DNA of 64,000 nucleotides from CAWCAW01 sp963714125 (lineage in GTDB: Bacteria > Actinomycetota > Acidimicrobiia > Acidimicrobiales > UBA8190), in contig OY970234.1 of assembly GCA_963714125.1 (NCBI GenBank), forward strand, positions 1,178,001-1,242,000, in the 5' to 3' direction. The position numbers and the translations under genes were made by a program. Every line of letters starts with the position of its first letter. The stretch's first letter is position 1. Under the pieces are notes generated by a model. It saw only the letters and a list, made by a program, of their open reading frames with translations, had not been told where the DNA came from and did no database searches. Positions 1 to 8,214 of this stretch are shown here, one piece after another.

Positions 1-1
1 G

Positions 2-775
2 GTGGGTTCGCCCATGTACCCCACCTTCATTTTGAAGACGACGGGGTTCTTGTTCATGATCGCCGGGGTGCTGTGGGCCCTTGGTGGCCTGGTACAGGTC
101 AACCCGATCTGGCAGTACGGGCCCTATGAGCCCTACAAGATCTCCTACGCCGTGCAGCCCGACTGGTACATGGGCTGGCTCGACGGTGCGTTGCGGATCA
201 TGCCGAGCTGGGAGTTCGTGGGCTTCGGCCACACCATTCCCTTCGAGGTGTTCCTGCCCACCATCTTGTTCCCGGGCCTCACCTTCACGTTGTTCTGGGC
301 GTGGCCGTTCGTCGCCGCCAAGCTCAAGGGCGACACCCAAGCGCACAACCTCCTCTTCCGTCCGCGCGAGCGGCCCCGGCACACCGCCGTAGGGGCCACC
401 TTCTTCGCCTTCTATTTCATGCTGTTCCTGGCGAGCTCCACGGACGTACTGGCCAACTTCTTCGAGGTGTCGCTGAACACCGTGCTGTGGTTCTTCCGCT
501 TCGCCGTCGTTATCGTCCCGTTCATCGTCGGATTCGCCACCTGGCACATCTGCCGTGAGCTGGCCGGCGTACCGGGTGCAGGCCGACGCAAGCGGGCTGT
601 GGTCATGAGCCGGTCCATCGACGGCGAGTACACGACGGTGACGAGCGAGGTACGTCCCGGCGACGAGCACGAAGAGATCGAGCCCGAGCCCGTGCCCACG
701 TTCATCGAAATGGAGCCCGAGACCGTCGGTGCCGGGGATGGCGAAGGTGTGCGCCGCGTCCCCCGTCGGCTCTGA
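2..775 (+). CDS. qcrB: Cytochrome b subunit QcrB of the bc1 (bcc) complex, C-terminal part
   Basis: This is the membrane quinol-oxidising subunit of complex III, which passes electrons towards the aa3 oxidase. The reading frame is already open at the window edge, so the N-terminal heme-binding half lies outside. The visible 257 residues begin inside the cytochrome b C-terminal domain: a hydrophobic segment, then a stretch ending in DWYMGW, typical of actinobacterial QcrB, then helices around residues 80-105, 128-150 and 158-180. A long acidic cytoplasmic tail follows, another actinobacterial trait. The neighbouring oxidase genes on the other strand fit a respiratory supercomplex. The qcrA, qcrC and ctaE genes normally sit just upstream and would lie left of the window. 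Confidence 0.93.
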   Translation: MGSPMYPTFILKTTGFLFMIAGVLWALGGLVQVNPIWQYGPYEPYKISYAVQPDWYMGWLDGALRIMPSWEFVGFGHTIPFEVFLPTILFPGLTFTLFWAWPFVAAKLKGDTQAHNLLFRPRERPRHTAVGATFFAFYFMLFLASSTDVLANFFEVSLNTVLWFFRFAVVIVPFIVGFATWHICRELAGVPGAGRRKRAVVMSRSIDGEYTTVTSEVRPGDEHEEIEPEPVPTFIEMEPETVGAGDGEGVRRVPRRL

Positions 776-1337
776 GCCCTCGGACGGCCCTGAGCTAGCT
801 GGCGCCGGCGTCAGTCCCGCCGGCCCCAGTGCCGGCATCACCGCCGTCCGCCCCGGCGTAGCCAAGGATGCCGCCGAGATCGTCCGGCTGGCCGAGATGA
901 TGTTCCGGTCCCTCGGCATCGATCCGGGTCCTGAGCTCTGGGAGCACTTCGGCGAATCAGCTCGGGCATCGGTGCGCAGCCGCGCCGGGGACGACACCTG
1001 TTTCTTCGTGGCTGATCATCCCGATGAGCCGGGACGATTGGTGGCGTGCGGCGCCGGAGTCATCGTGCGCCGCCTGCCCACCCCGGTGCAGCCCGATGGG
1101 CGCAACGGTTACGTGCAGTGGATGTCCACCGATCCGGCCTTTCAGCGCCACGGGCTGGGCCGCGCCGTCCTGCGCAGCGTGCTGGCCTGGTTCGAGGCCG
1201 CCGGCGTCGTCAACGTCGAACTCCACGCATCGCCCGACGGAGAGCCCCTGTACCGCTCTGAGGGCTTCTGGCGTGGTCCTGGAGGAGAGCCGCTGCGTCG
1301 TCTGGCATCGGAACAGCGACCCACCGACAAGCCCTAG
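729..1337 (+). CDS. GNAT family N-acetyltransferase
   Basis: This is a probable acyl-CoA-dependent N-acetyltransferase of unknown substrate, 202 residues. The acetyl-CoA pyrophosphate-binding loop is visible as FQRHGLGRAVL at about residues 137-147, matching the family Q/R-x-x-G-x-G/A pattern. It is preceded by the beta-4 strand NGYVQWMSTDP and followed by LYRSEGFW, the usual end of the GNAT fold. The start is GTG at 729, which overlaps the qcrB 3' end by 47 bases; an in-frame ATG at 738 is an alternative. The first 35 residues are low complexity and probably disordered. It converges with the CAP-protein gene, whose stop overlaps by four bases. Confidence 0.8.
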   Translation: MPGMAKVCAASPVGSEPSDGPELAGAGVSPAGPSAGITAVRPGVAKDAAEIVRLAEMMFRSLGIDPGPELWEHFGESARASVRSRAGDDTCFFVADHPDEPGRLVACGAGVIVRRLPTPVQPDGRNGYVQWMSTDPAFQRHGLGRAVLRSVLAWFEAAGVVNVELHASPDGEPLYRSEGFWRGPGGEPLRRLASEQRPTDKP

Positions 1338-2329
1338 AGGTAGGGCTCTTCTTCTTGCCAGGTGAAGTCGAGGGCCGGGCTTCCTGACGTGCTCACCAAC
1401 AGCTCGGTCATGCTCGGCGTTCCCCGGTAGGCCGACGCCGAAAAGCCGGCGCCCATGACACACGGCGCGCAGGACATGACCAACAGCACGTTGTCGCGAT
1501 GGCCCCAGCAGCCCGAGGTGTTGGTGGCGGTGCAGTCGATGTTGGCCGAACCTTCGCCGTCGTCGTACATCCACATGTACATGGCCTCGAGCGGATTGCC
1601 CATGGCCCCGCTCCAGTTTCCGCCCCACTCGCTGAAGGGGAAGCCGCCGGCGGGCGAAGGGTCCTTGCCGGCCGCCGCGGCTTGCTCGGAGGACTGGTCC
1701 AACGACGTGGCCATGGCCGACATGGGGGCCAGGCCGCGCGCCGTGCGTTCGAGGTTGGTGACGACGAACATCTGCTGCTCGGGGGTGAGCGATGTCCAGT
1801 TGCTCGGCAGGGTCATGGCCGGAAGCGCTTCGATGGCGCGCCCGTTGTTGATGGCCGCCAGCGACGCGTTCACGCACCCCGTCGAGTCGTCATAGCTCGA
1901 GCCCGAACAACTGTTGAGGAAGTTCGGCGACGGAGCGATGTCGGCGGCTGGGTGCGCAGGAGGCAGCACGGCGCCGGCACCGGCGGTAGGGGGCGGTGTG
2001 GGAGCGGGAATGGGTTTGGGAGCCGCGGTGGGGACCTTGGCCGGCGCCGGAACGGCGACAGTGGTGGGAACCGTCGTTGGCACGGTCGGCGGCACGGTGG
2101 TCGTGGGAAGCGAAACCACCAGGGGGCGGACCGAATGCATGCCTTGACCGCCGGCTGCACTGGGCAGCGATGATTCGGATGACGCCGTCAGCGCGTCGCC
2201 GTCACCGGCGAGGTGGGGGGACAACCCGATGACGAGGACAGCGGCGACAGCGCCGACGCACGCCATGGCCGTCGACTTCCCCCGCCGGCGGGAGTGACGA
2301 GCAGAGCCCGACCGGCGCGAAAAGAGCAC
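1334..2329 (-). CDS. Secreted CAP-superfamily (SCP/PR1-like) protein
   Basis: The 331-residue product is probably exported. It has a basic N-terminus, a hydrophobic segment at about residues 21-42 (signal peptide or anchor) and a Pro/Thr/Val-rich linker at about 70-125. The C-terminal domain at about 175-325 carries CAP signatures: the helix NLERTARGLAPM and the motif CWGHRDNVLL. Four or more cysteines in this domain suggest disulfides outside the cytoplasm. The exact role is unknown; bacterial CAP proteins are extracellular and some bind lipids or wall components. The start is GTG. The gene follows ctaF on the same strand after 82 bases and may be read through from the oxidase genes. Confidence 0.72.
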   Translation of the reverse strand: MLFSRRSGSARHSRRRGKSTAMACVGAVAAVLVIGLSPHLAGDGDALTASSESSLPSAAGGQGMHSVRPLVVSLPTTTVPPTVPTTVPTTVAVPAPAKVPTAAPKPIPAPTPPPTAGAGAVLPPAHPAADIAPSPNFLNSCSGSSYDDSTGCVNASLAAINNGRAIEALPAMTLPSNWTSLTPEQQMFVVTNLERTARGLAPMSAMATSLDQSSEQAAAAGKDPSPAGGFPFSEWGGNWSGAMGNPLEAMYMWMYDDGEGSANIDCTATNTSGCWGHRDNVLLVMSCAPCVMGAGFSASAYRGTPSMTELLVSTSGSPALDFTWQEEEPYL

Positions 2330-2411
2330 TCACGAGGTATCGGCACCCCTGGGGGTCGACCTGAACCTTCACCGGCGCAACAACGCCGAAAGCCCAGGTC
2401 AGCGTGACTTT

Positions 2412-2819
2412 TTAGACGGCGCCGCCTCGACGGCTTTCGGCCGTCACCCCGACAGCAGCCGAGATGACGAGGGCAAATCCCGGGGCCATGAGCCACAGAC
2501 CGAAGACGAAGGACAACACGATGAGGAACACGCCCATGCCGAGAACGAAGGGCCAGATACTCGAGTTCGGAAAAGCGCCGATGACTCCGGCACCCTCTTG
2601 CAACGTTCCGTCTTGGCGGTCCTCAGGTCGCGGCTTCATGCGCTGGGACCACCACAGGTAATAGCCGCCGGGGACGAAGCCGAGCAGCACGGTGCCGATG
2701 AGCATCACGACGCCGCCCACTTCGTTCTGGCTGACGAGGGTTCCCCAGATGTAATACACCGTCGCCGTTACGGCGAAGAAGGCGCCGACGATGATGAGAA
2801 GGATCGCTTCGACTCGCAT
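2412..2819 (-). CDS. ctaF: Cytochrome c oxidase subunit 4 (actinobacterial type)
   Basis: This small membrane subunit of the aa3 cytochrome c oxidase is known in actinobacterial bcc-aa3 supercomplexes. The 135-residue protein has hydrophobic helices at about residues 5-27, 35-56, 88-108 and 110-126, and its central loop contains the family-typical GGYYLWWSQRMKPRPED followed by an acidic stretch. It lies 17 bases downstream of ctaD on the same strand, in the expected order ctaC-ctaD-ctaF. Identification rests on length, topology, the WWSQR loop and position. Confidence 0.88.
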   Translation of the reverse strand: MRVEAILLIIVGAFFAVTATVYYIWGTLVSQNEVGGVVMLIGTVLLGFVPGGYYLWWSQRMKPRPEDRQDGTLQEGAGVIGAFPNSSIWPFVLGMGVFLIVLSFVFGLWLMAPGFALVISAAVGVTAESRRGGAV

Positions 2820-2836
2820 GTCCGGCTCCTGTCCCG

Positions 2837-4555
2837 CTAGCTCTCGTCGGCGGGTGCGCCGGCCGGTGCGAGCACCGGGGCATGCCCGTTACTGCTCGCT
2901 CCGTGCCTGATCGCCAACGCGTCCGGGTGGTTGTAGTCCCACGTCGGTCGTTCCGAACGAATGGGGGGGAGCTTCTCGAAGTTGTGGTGCACCGGTGGGG
3001 AAGAGGCGAACCACTCCAGGGTGTGGCCGTCGAAGGGGTTGTCGCCGGCGGGAACCGGCTTACGCCACGACACCCACATGTTGACGAGGAAGAAGACAAA
3101 CGAAAGCCCGATGATGAAGGCACCGATGGTGGACAAGCGGTTCAGGAACTGCCAACCGAGCCCGGGCGCGTAGGTGACGACCCGCCGGGGCATGCCTTCC
3201 AAGCCGAGTTGGTACTGGGGCATGAACGTCAGCCAGAAGCCGATGAACATCAGCCAGAAGTGGATCTTGCCCAAGCTCTCGCGGTACATCCGGCCGTAGA
3301 ACTTCGGGTACCAGTAGTAGAGCCCGCCGAAACCGGCGAACACGGCTGTCCCGAAGAGCACCTGGTGGAAGTGCGCCACCACGAAATACGTGTCGTGAGT
3401 GGCGAAGTCGATGGGCGGCGACGCCAGCATGATGCCGGTGAGACCACCCATGAGGAAGGCGAACAGGAAGCCGATGCAAAAGAGCATGGGCGTGGCGAAC
3501 TGCAGTTGCCCACGCCACATCGTCCCGATCCAGTTGAAGAACTTGATCCCGGTGGGCACGGCGATGAGCAATGACAGGAGCGAGAAGAAGGGAAGAAGGA
3601 CAACCCCGGTGGTGAACATGTGATGAGCCCACACTCCCGTGGACAACGCTGCGATGGCCATGTTGGCGAAAACCATGCCCTTGTAGCCGAACAGCGGTTT
3701 GCGGGAGAACACCGGGATGATCTCGGAGACCATCCCGAAATAGGGTAAGGCCAGGATATAGACCTCCGGATGGCCGAAGAACCAGAAAAGGTTCTGATAC
3801 AGCACCGGAACGCCTCCGCCCGCCACCGTGTAGATGTGCGTCCCGAAGTGCCGGTCGGCGAAGAGGAACACCATGGCGGCCGTCAAAATGGGGAAGGCCA
3901 GCAGGATGAGGATGGCGGTGACGAGCATGCCCCACGTGAAAAGCGGCATGCGGAACATCGTCATACCGGGAGCGCGTAAGTAGAAGATGGTGGTGACCAG
4001 GTTGACGCCGGTGAAGATGGCCGAAAACCCGGTGAGGCCGATGGCCAGGATCCATAAGTCGGGGCCCGACCCTGACGAAAAGGTGGCTTCCGATAGCGGC
4101 GCATAGCCCACCCAGCCGAACGCGGCCGCCCCGCCGGCCACCAAGAAACCCAACATCATGGTGATCGAGCCGGTGAGGTACAGCCAGTACGACAAGGCGT
4201 TGAGGCGGGGGAACGCCATGTCAGGAGCGCCCACCTGAATGGGCACGATGTAGTTGGCCAAACCACCGAAGGCGAAGGGGCCGGCAAAGAGGTACAGCAT
4301 CAAGCTGCCGTGCATGGTGAACAGCTCGTTGTACTGCTGGGGGCTCAACAGCGTGCTGTCAGGGCTGGTGAGCTGGGCCCGGATCAACAGCGCCATGATG
4401 CCGGCGAAGAAGAACATGACGAGCGAGGTGATCATGTAGTTCATGCCGATCACCTTGTGATCGGTGCTCGTCATCCACTTGAGGATCCCTTGGGGCCCAT
4501 CGTGGTGCTCGTGGTGTTCTTCGGCGACGTGCGGTCGTTCGGCCAGCAGGGTCAT
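2837..4555 (-). CDS. ctaD: Cytochrome c oxidase subunit I (aa3 type)
   Basis: This is the catalytic subunit that reduces oxygen to water and pumps protons. All metal ligands are visible: His82 in TMHGSLML and His397 for heme a, His395 for heme a3, and His262, His311 and His312 for CuB. GHPEVY at 261-266 holds the His-Tyr pair and Glu264, which marks an A1-type oxidase with a D channel. TGIK at 335-338 supplies the K-channel lysine. Twelve helices are expected from the 572-residue length, which is normal. The N-terminus is histidine-rich (residues 14-18). The start ATG overlaps the ctaC stop by four bases, indicating translational coupling. Confidence 0.97.
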   Translation of the reverse strand: MTLLAERPHVAEEHHEHHDGPQGILKWMTSTDHKVIGMNYMITSLVMFFFAGIMALLIRAQLTSPDSTLLSPQQYNELFTMHGSLMLYLFAGPFAFGGLANYIVPIQVGAPDMAFPRLNALSYWLYLTGSITMMLGFLVAGGAAAFGWVGYAPLSEATFSSGSGPDLWILAIGLTGFSAIFTGVNLVTTIFYLRAPGMTMFRMPLFTWGMLVTAILILLAFPILTAAMVFLFADRHFGTHIYTVAGGGVPVLYQNLFWFFGHPEVYILALPYFGMVSEIIPVFSRKPLFGYKGMVFANMAIAALSTGVWAHHMFTTGVVLLPFFSLLSLLIAVPTGIKFFNWIGTMWRGQLQFATPMLFCIGFLFAFLMGGLTGIMLASPPIDFATHDTYFVVAHFHQVLFGTAVFAGFGGLYYWYPKFYGRMYRESLGKIHFWLMFIGFWLTFMPQYQLGLEGMPRRVVTYAPGLGWQFLNRLSTIGAFIIGLSFVFFLVNMWVSWRKPVPAGDNPFDGHTLEWFASSPPVHHNFEKLPPIRSERPTWDYNHPDALAIRHGASSNGHAPVLAPAGAPADES

Positions 4556-5487
4556 GCGGCTGCCTCCGTATGCGTAGCTGAGCCGGATGTCTTGGACGCT
4601 GAGCTGGACGATCGATCCAGGGAGTTCTTCTGCGAGGTCACCCAGGCGTGGAACTGCGACTCAGGCAGGGCCACCACGTGGAAGAACATGATCGAGTGGT
4701 AGAGCCCACAGAACTGGGTGCACTGGGCCCGGTAGACCCCTGGTGACGACACCGTGAAGTCGAACTGGTTGGTGACACCGGGCTGGGCGTAGCGGCTGAA
4801 GTTGAACTGGGGCACGTAGAACCCGTGGATGGTGTCTCGCGACCGCAGCGTGATGCGCACGGTCTGGCCCGCCGGCATGACCAGGCCCGGGCCCAGGCAG
4901 TCGACCGACGGGGAACAGGTGGAGCCGTCGAGGCCGATGGGGTCAGGGTCTTCGGTGGTCTGGCCCTCGACGGTCACGCCCTGGGTGGGGTAGTTGAACT
5001 CCCATCCCCACTGGAACGCCCACACGTTGATCTTCACGGCCGGGTTGGGGACCACGGCGTCCACCCGGTTCTCGGTGATGACGGTAAAGGCGAAGAGCAC
5101 GAGCACGATGACGACGGGGATGATCGTGTACGCCACTTCGAGGCCCGTGTGGTACTGGAATTGGCGCGGGACCTCGTCGGACTTACGCCGGTAGCGGATG
5201 ATCGACCACAGGATCAGGCCGCCGGTGAACACCCCAACGACGATGGCGGCGATGAACGTCGCCGACCACAACGTGAACTCGTCGTGCGCCTGGGAGGTCG
5301 CCCCCCGAAAGGCGTAAAAGCGAGGCAGCTGGCAGCCGCCCAGCGACACCGCCAAGGCCAGTGCACCGAGCACGGCGAAGGGACGGCGGCGACGGGGTGA
5401 CGCGCTGGGGTGGGCGGGTCCGGGGGCCGAGGCGCTCACGGCGACGACACTAGCGAACCGCGCCCTACAAGTAGTAGTTCGCAGCAC
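4552..5487 (-). CDS. ctaC: Cytochrome c oxidase subunit II, lipoprotein with CuA site
   Basis: This subunit accepts electrons from the cytochrome c domain of complex III through a binuclear CuA centre outside the membrane. The 311-residue protein has a signal segment ending in the lipobox LGGC (Cys52), two transmembrane helices at about 74-98 and 117-137, and a cupredoxin domain. The CuA ligands are His221, Cys256, Cys260, His264 and Met267. The position between the two cysteines that is usually Glu (CxExC) is Gln258; that residue ligates through its backbone carbonyl, so the site should still form. The first 30 residues are probably not part of the mature protein, so a later start is possible. 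Confidence 0.95.
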   Translation of the reverse strand: MLRTTTCRARFASVVAVSASAPGPAHPSASPRRRRPFAVLGALALAVSLGGCQLPRFYAFRGATSQAHDEFTLWSATFIAAIVVGVFTGGLILWSIIRYRRKSDEVPRQFQYHTGLEVAYTIIPVVIVLVLFAFTVITENRVDAVVPNPAVKINVWAFQWGWEFNYPTQGVTVEGQTTEDPDPIGLDGSTCSPSVDCLGPGLVMPAGQTVRITLRSRDTIHGFYVPQFNFSRYAQPGVTNQFDFTVSSPGVYRAQCTQFCGLYHSIMFFHVVALPESQFHAWVTSQKNSLDRSSSSASKTSGSATHTEAAA

Positions 5488-5502
5488 GCCGCCGACGGTC
5501 GT

Positions 5503-6828
5503 TCAATGAGAGTGGGTGGCGCTTTCGTCGGATTGGCGTGATGCCCAGCTGAATACCCCTTTGGCCATGGTCGAGGTCGAGACCTCGGCCAGGCGCGCGA
5601 AGACGTCTCGCCGGATGCGTTGCACAGCGGCGTCGGTCGGGGCCGCCAGTGCGGCCAGCTCGGCCAAATGGCCGGCGACACGCAGGTTGACATCGCCGCC
5701 CGCCCCGCCGGCAGGGCCACCACCGGCCCCGCCACCCGGCCCATTCGCCTCCACCAGGGCTAGAGCGCGTTCGGCCAGCGCGCCCGCACCTCCGGCCATT
5801 TCAGCCAGCTCCAGGGCCAGGGCGGTTTCGGGGGCCGGTTTCAAGGTGGCCGGGTTGCCGTCCCACCACCCCCCGTACTGGCGCCAGATGTTGCGCACTA
5901 CGAACTCCGGTTCGTCGTAGACGGGGCGCAGGTAGGGCCGTTCGAGCAGGTGGGCGGGGGCGGCCACGGTGTGGAGAACCTCGTCCAGCCGGGCGCCGGC
6001 GTTCATGAGGACCAGGGTCTGATCGACCAACGAATCGAGAAGGTCGGCCGTGTCAGTCAGGGCTTGCCCCACGCGCTCGGCACCGAGCACGGGGAAACCA
6101 TGGCCCGGAAGCAGGGTCTCGGGCTCGAGCGAAACCATCTGGCGCAAGGCGGCCGCCCATTCCCGGGGGTAGCGCTGCACCTTCTGAGGGTTCCCGGCGT
6201 TGGGGGAGGCCCAGATGAAGAGGTCTCCGCAGCACACCACCTTGCGGTCCGGGATCCAAGTCCACGTGTGGTCGTCGGTCTCGCCCCGGGCATGGTGGAG
6301 TTCGAAGCCCACGCCGCCCACCTCGATGTCGAGCCGGTCGCTGTAGGTGCGGTCGGGGTAGCGGTATTCCGTGGGCCACGTCAGGCCGGGGGCGCTGAAC
6401 TGGCGCTGGTTGATCACGGCGTTGTAACCGGCGGTGACGATGTAGCGGTCAAAGCGTGCCGGCAGCGCGTCATGGGCGATGACCACGGGCCGGGGCCAAC
6501 CGCGCTCAGCTCCTTCGGCTTCCCATACGGGGACCCCGAAAACGTGATCGATGTGTCCGTGGGAGTACACGGCGGTGTGCAGGCGCGACGGCGACCATGC
6601 CCGAACGGTGGTGTGGACCGCCTCGGCCACAAAGCTCGAGCCGGTGTCGACCAGCACCAAACCGTCGTCGGTGGAAAAGGCCGACACGTTGGCAAACGAC
6701 GGCACAAAGGCGACGCCGTCGGTTATCTCGGCCAGCCCTCCCAGATAGCCGCCCACGGGGTGGATCGACGCGATGTCGATCTCCCCGCTCCACAGCTTTT
6801 CAGCCAGCTCGAGGACGTCGTCAGCCAT
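5503..6828 (-). CDS. MBL-fold metallohydrolase with alkyl sulfatase-like dimerisation domain
   Basis: This is a probable zinc hydrolase of the metallo-beta-lactamase superfamily, 441 residues. The metal motif HGHIDH lies within SHGHIDHVFG (His90, His92, Asp94, His95). Further ligand regions are HHARGETDDH near residue 190, GDLF near 210 and PGHG near 250. After about residue 300, ERPYLRPVYDEPEFVVRN and YGGWWDG match the dimerisation domain of SdsA-type alkyl sulfatases and related proteins. The final SCP-like sterol-carrier domain of SdsA1 is absent. A Gly/Ala-rich linker lies at about 366-385. Substrate is unknown; sulfate-ester hydrolysis is only a family-level guess. It stands 16 bases from the ctaC start and may have its own promoter upstream of 6828. 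Confidence 0.82.
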   Translation of the reverse strand: MADDVLELAEKLWSGEIDIASIHPVGGYLGGLAEITDGVAFVPSFANVSAFSTDDGLVLVDTGSSFVAEAVHTTVRAWSPSRLHTAVYSHGHIDHVFGVPVWEAEGAERGWPRPVVIAHDALPARFDRYIVTAGYNAVINQRQFSAPGLTWPTEYRYPDRTYSDRLDIEVGGVGFELHHARGETDDHTWTWIPDRKVVCCGDLFIWASPNAGNPQKVQRYPREWAAALRQMVSLEPETLLPGHGFPVLGAERVGQALTDTADLLDSLVDQTLVLMNAGARLDEVLHTVAAPAHLLERPYLRPVYDEPEFVVRNIWRQYGGWWDGNPATLKPAPETALALELAEMAGGAGALAERALALVEANGPGGGAGGGPAGGAGGDVNLRVAGHLAELAALAAPTDAAVQRIRRDVFARLAEVSTSTMAKGVFSWASRQSDESATHSH

Positions 6829-6935
6829 AGGGGACCCCAGCAGGTGCGGTCGATGCGAGAGGTGCGGTCAGCGTGGACGGGCCGTGCGATGCCGTGCGGC
6901 GCGAGCGCGACAGGGCCGCGCCAGAACAGAGTCGA

Positions 6936-7208
6936 CTAGTTGTTGGACGCCGTTGACGACCCGTTGCCGTTGGTCTTGGCCACGCTGCCGGTGTCGTCGG
7001 TGCTGTCCTTGGGGGCGTCCTTGCCCGGCTCGGCGTCGGTGTCGGACGCCTTGTGCCCGTCGGCCAGCCCCTTCTTAAACTCGGACTGCGCTGATCCGAG
7101 GGACCGAGCCAACTTGGGGATCCGCGAACCACCGAAGAGGACCGCCACGATGACGATGATGACGATGATCAGGTCGGGGCCGAAGATCTCCGCAAGAATT
7201 GGGTGCAC
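6936..7208 (-). CDS. tatA: Sec-independent protein translocase subunit TatA
   Basis: TatA oligomerises to form the passage for folded proteins in the twin-arginine export system. The 90-residue protein has the usual layout: a short N-terminal transmembrane helix (about residues 11-25), the FGGSRIPKLARSLG hinge and amphipathic helix, then an acidic, Ser/Asn-rich tail. The helix carries LIIVIIVIVAVLFGG, where many TatA proteins have a polar residue early on; here Asp12 precedes it. The start is GTG at 7208 with a purine-rich stretch upstream. tatC is not in the window. The gene sits alone between the MBL hydrolase and the acyl-CoA operon. Confidence 0.9.
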   Translation of the reverse strand: MHPILAEIFGPDLIIVIIVIVAVLFGGSRIPKLARSLGSAQSEFKKGLADGHKASDTDAEPGKDAPKDSTDDTGSVAKTNGNGSSTASNN

Positions 7209-7320
7209 GGGTCCATCCCTTCTCCGGCGCCCGCCATCAGGCTGGCGCTTCCATCACAAGGTTAGACCCCTTCTGCCGCCGAGGTAAGGCCGCCATCCAT
7301 CTCGGCGCCGAAGCGCAACG

Positions 7321-8091
7321 TCACTTCCCTTGCCAGTTGGGCTTCCGTTTCTCGGCAAAGGCGGCGGGGCCCTCCATGGCGTCGGCGGAGGTGAACACCA
7401 CCCCGATGGCTTCGGAGTTGAGCTTCCAACCTTCGGCCTCGGGCAGATCGGCGGACTCCACCATGACCTTCTTCGACCAGCGCACGGCCAGGGGGGCGTT
7501 CTCGGCGATGCGTTCGGCCAGGCCGACCGCGGCGGTCATGAGATCGGCGGCCGGCACGACCTGGTTGATCAGGCCCAGGCCCTGGGCCCGGTGAGCATCC
7601 ATGGGGTCACCGGTGAGAGCCAGCTCCAAGGCGACGGCCATGGGGAGGCGCTTGGGCAGCCTGATCAGGCCGCCGGCCCCGGCCAAAAGGCCGCGCTTGG
7701 CTTCGGGGATCCCGAAAGTGGCGTGCTCGGCGGCGACAACCAGGTCGCACGAGAGCATGATCTCGAAGCCGCCCGCCAGGCAGGCCCCGTTGACGGCGGC
7801 GATGAGGGGTTTGGGGAATTTGCGCTGGGTGATACCCCCGAATCCACCGGTGCCCTCCATGATGAGCGCCGCCTCGCCCGACAGAAACGCCTTCAGGTCC
7901 ATGCCCGCCGAAAAGGCCTTTTCCCCGGATCCGGTGACCACCACCACCCAGCAGTCGTCGTCGGACTCGAGCTCGTCGAGGGCGGCCGACATGCCCAGGC
8001 TCACGGCGCCGTTGATGGCGTTGCGCGCCTCGGGTCGGTTGATCGTCAGAATCTCGACGTGGCCTCGACGCTCACGTTCGACTTCCGCCAT
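7321..8091 (-). CDS. Enoyl-CoA hydratase/isomerase (crotonase) family protein
   Basis: This is a likely beta-oxidation enzyme that hydrates 2-enoyl-CoA. It has 256 residues, the normal length. The start is the ATG at 8091, preceded by AAAGGAG six bases upstream; a longer frame to 8190 lacks such a site. Family features are NRPEARNAI near the N-terminus, the oxyanion-hole segment FSAGMDLKAF, ACLAGGFE with the first catalytic Glu, and FGIPEAKRGL with the second. Both glutamates are kept, so the protein should be active. It is the last gene of a minus-strand acyl-CoA operon, 123 bases after the thiolase homologue; that gap contains a palindrome and direct repeats that could regulate it separately. 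Confidence 0.9.
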   Translation of the reverse strand: MAEVERERRGHVEILTINRPEARNAINGAVSLGMSAALDELESDDDCWVVVVTGSGEKAFSAGMDLKAFLSGEAALIMEGTGGFGGITQRKFPKPLIAAVNGACLAGGFEIMLSCDLVVAAEHATFGIPEAKRGLLAGAGGLIRLPKRLPMAVALELALTGDPMDAHRAQGLGLINQVVPAADLMTAAVGLAERIAENAPLAVRWSKKVMVESADLPEAEGWKLNSEAIGVVFTSADAMEGPAAFAEKRKPNWQGK

Positions 8092-8111
8092 GGGGCACTC
8101 CTTTAATGGTC

Positions 8112-8137
8112 GACTCGGTTGTGCGTTGACTCGGTTG
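8112..8137. repeat. Two direct copies of GACTCGGTTG upstream of the enoyl-CoA hydratase
   Basis: The decamer GACTCGGTTG occurs at 8112-8121 and again at 8128-8137, a 16-base spacing. Both copies lie 21-46 bases upstream of the start codon at 8091, in the leader or promoter region. The arrangement could be a tandem binding site, but no matching regulator is present here. Confidence 0.4.
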
Positions 8138-8170
8138 CTCTGGATCGTCTGTGAGTCTGGCCGCCAAGTC

Positions 8171-8188
8171 GAGTGTGGCGCCACACTC
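8171..8188. promoter_or_regulatory. Perfect 18-bp palindrome between thiolase homologue and enoyl-CoA hydratase
   Basis: GAGTGTGGC is followed directly by GCCACACTC. The palindrome lies 27 bases after the upstream gene's stop and 80 bases before the next start. It has no spacer and no following T-run on either strand, so a transcription-factor operator is more likely than an intrinsic terminator. Confidence 0.4.
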
Positions 8189-8214
8189 AACGCCGGGCTC
8201 AGGTCCGTAGCGCC

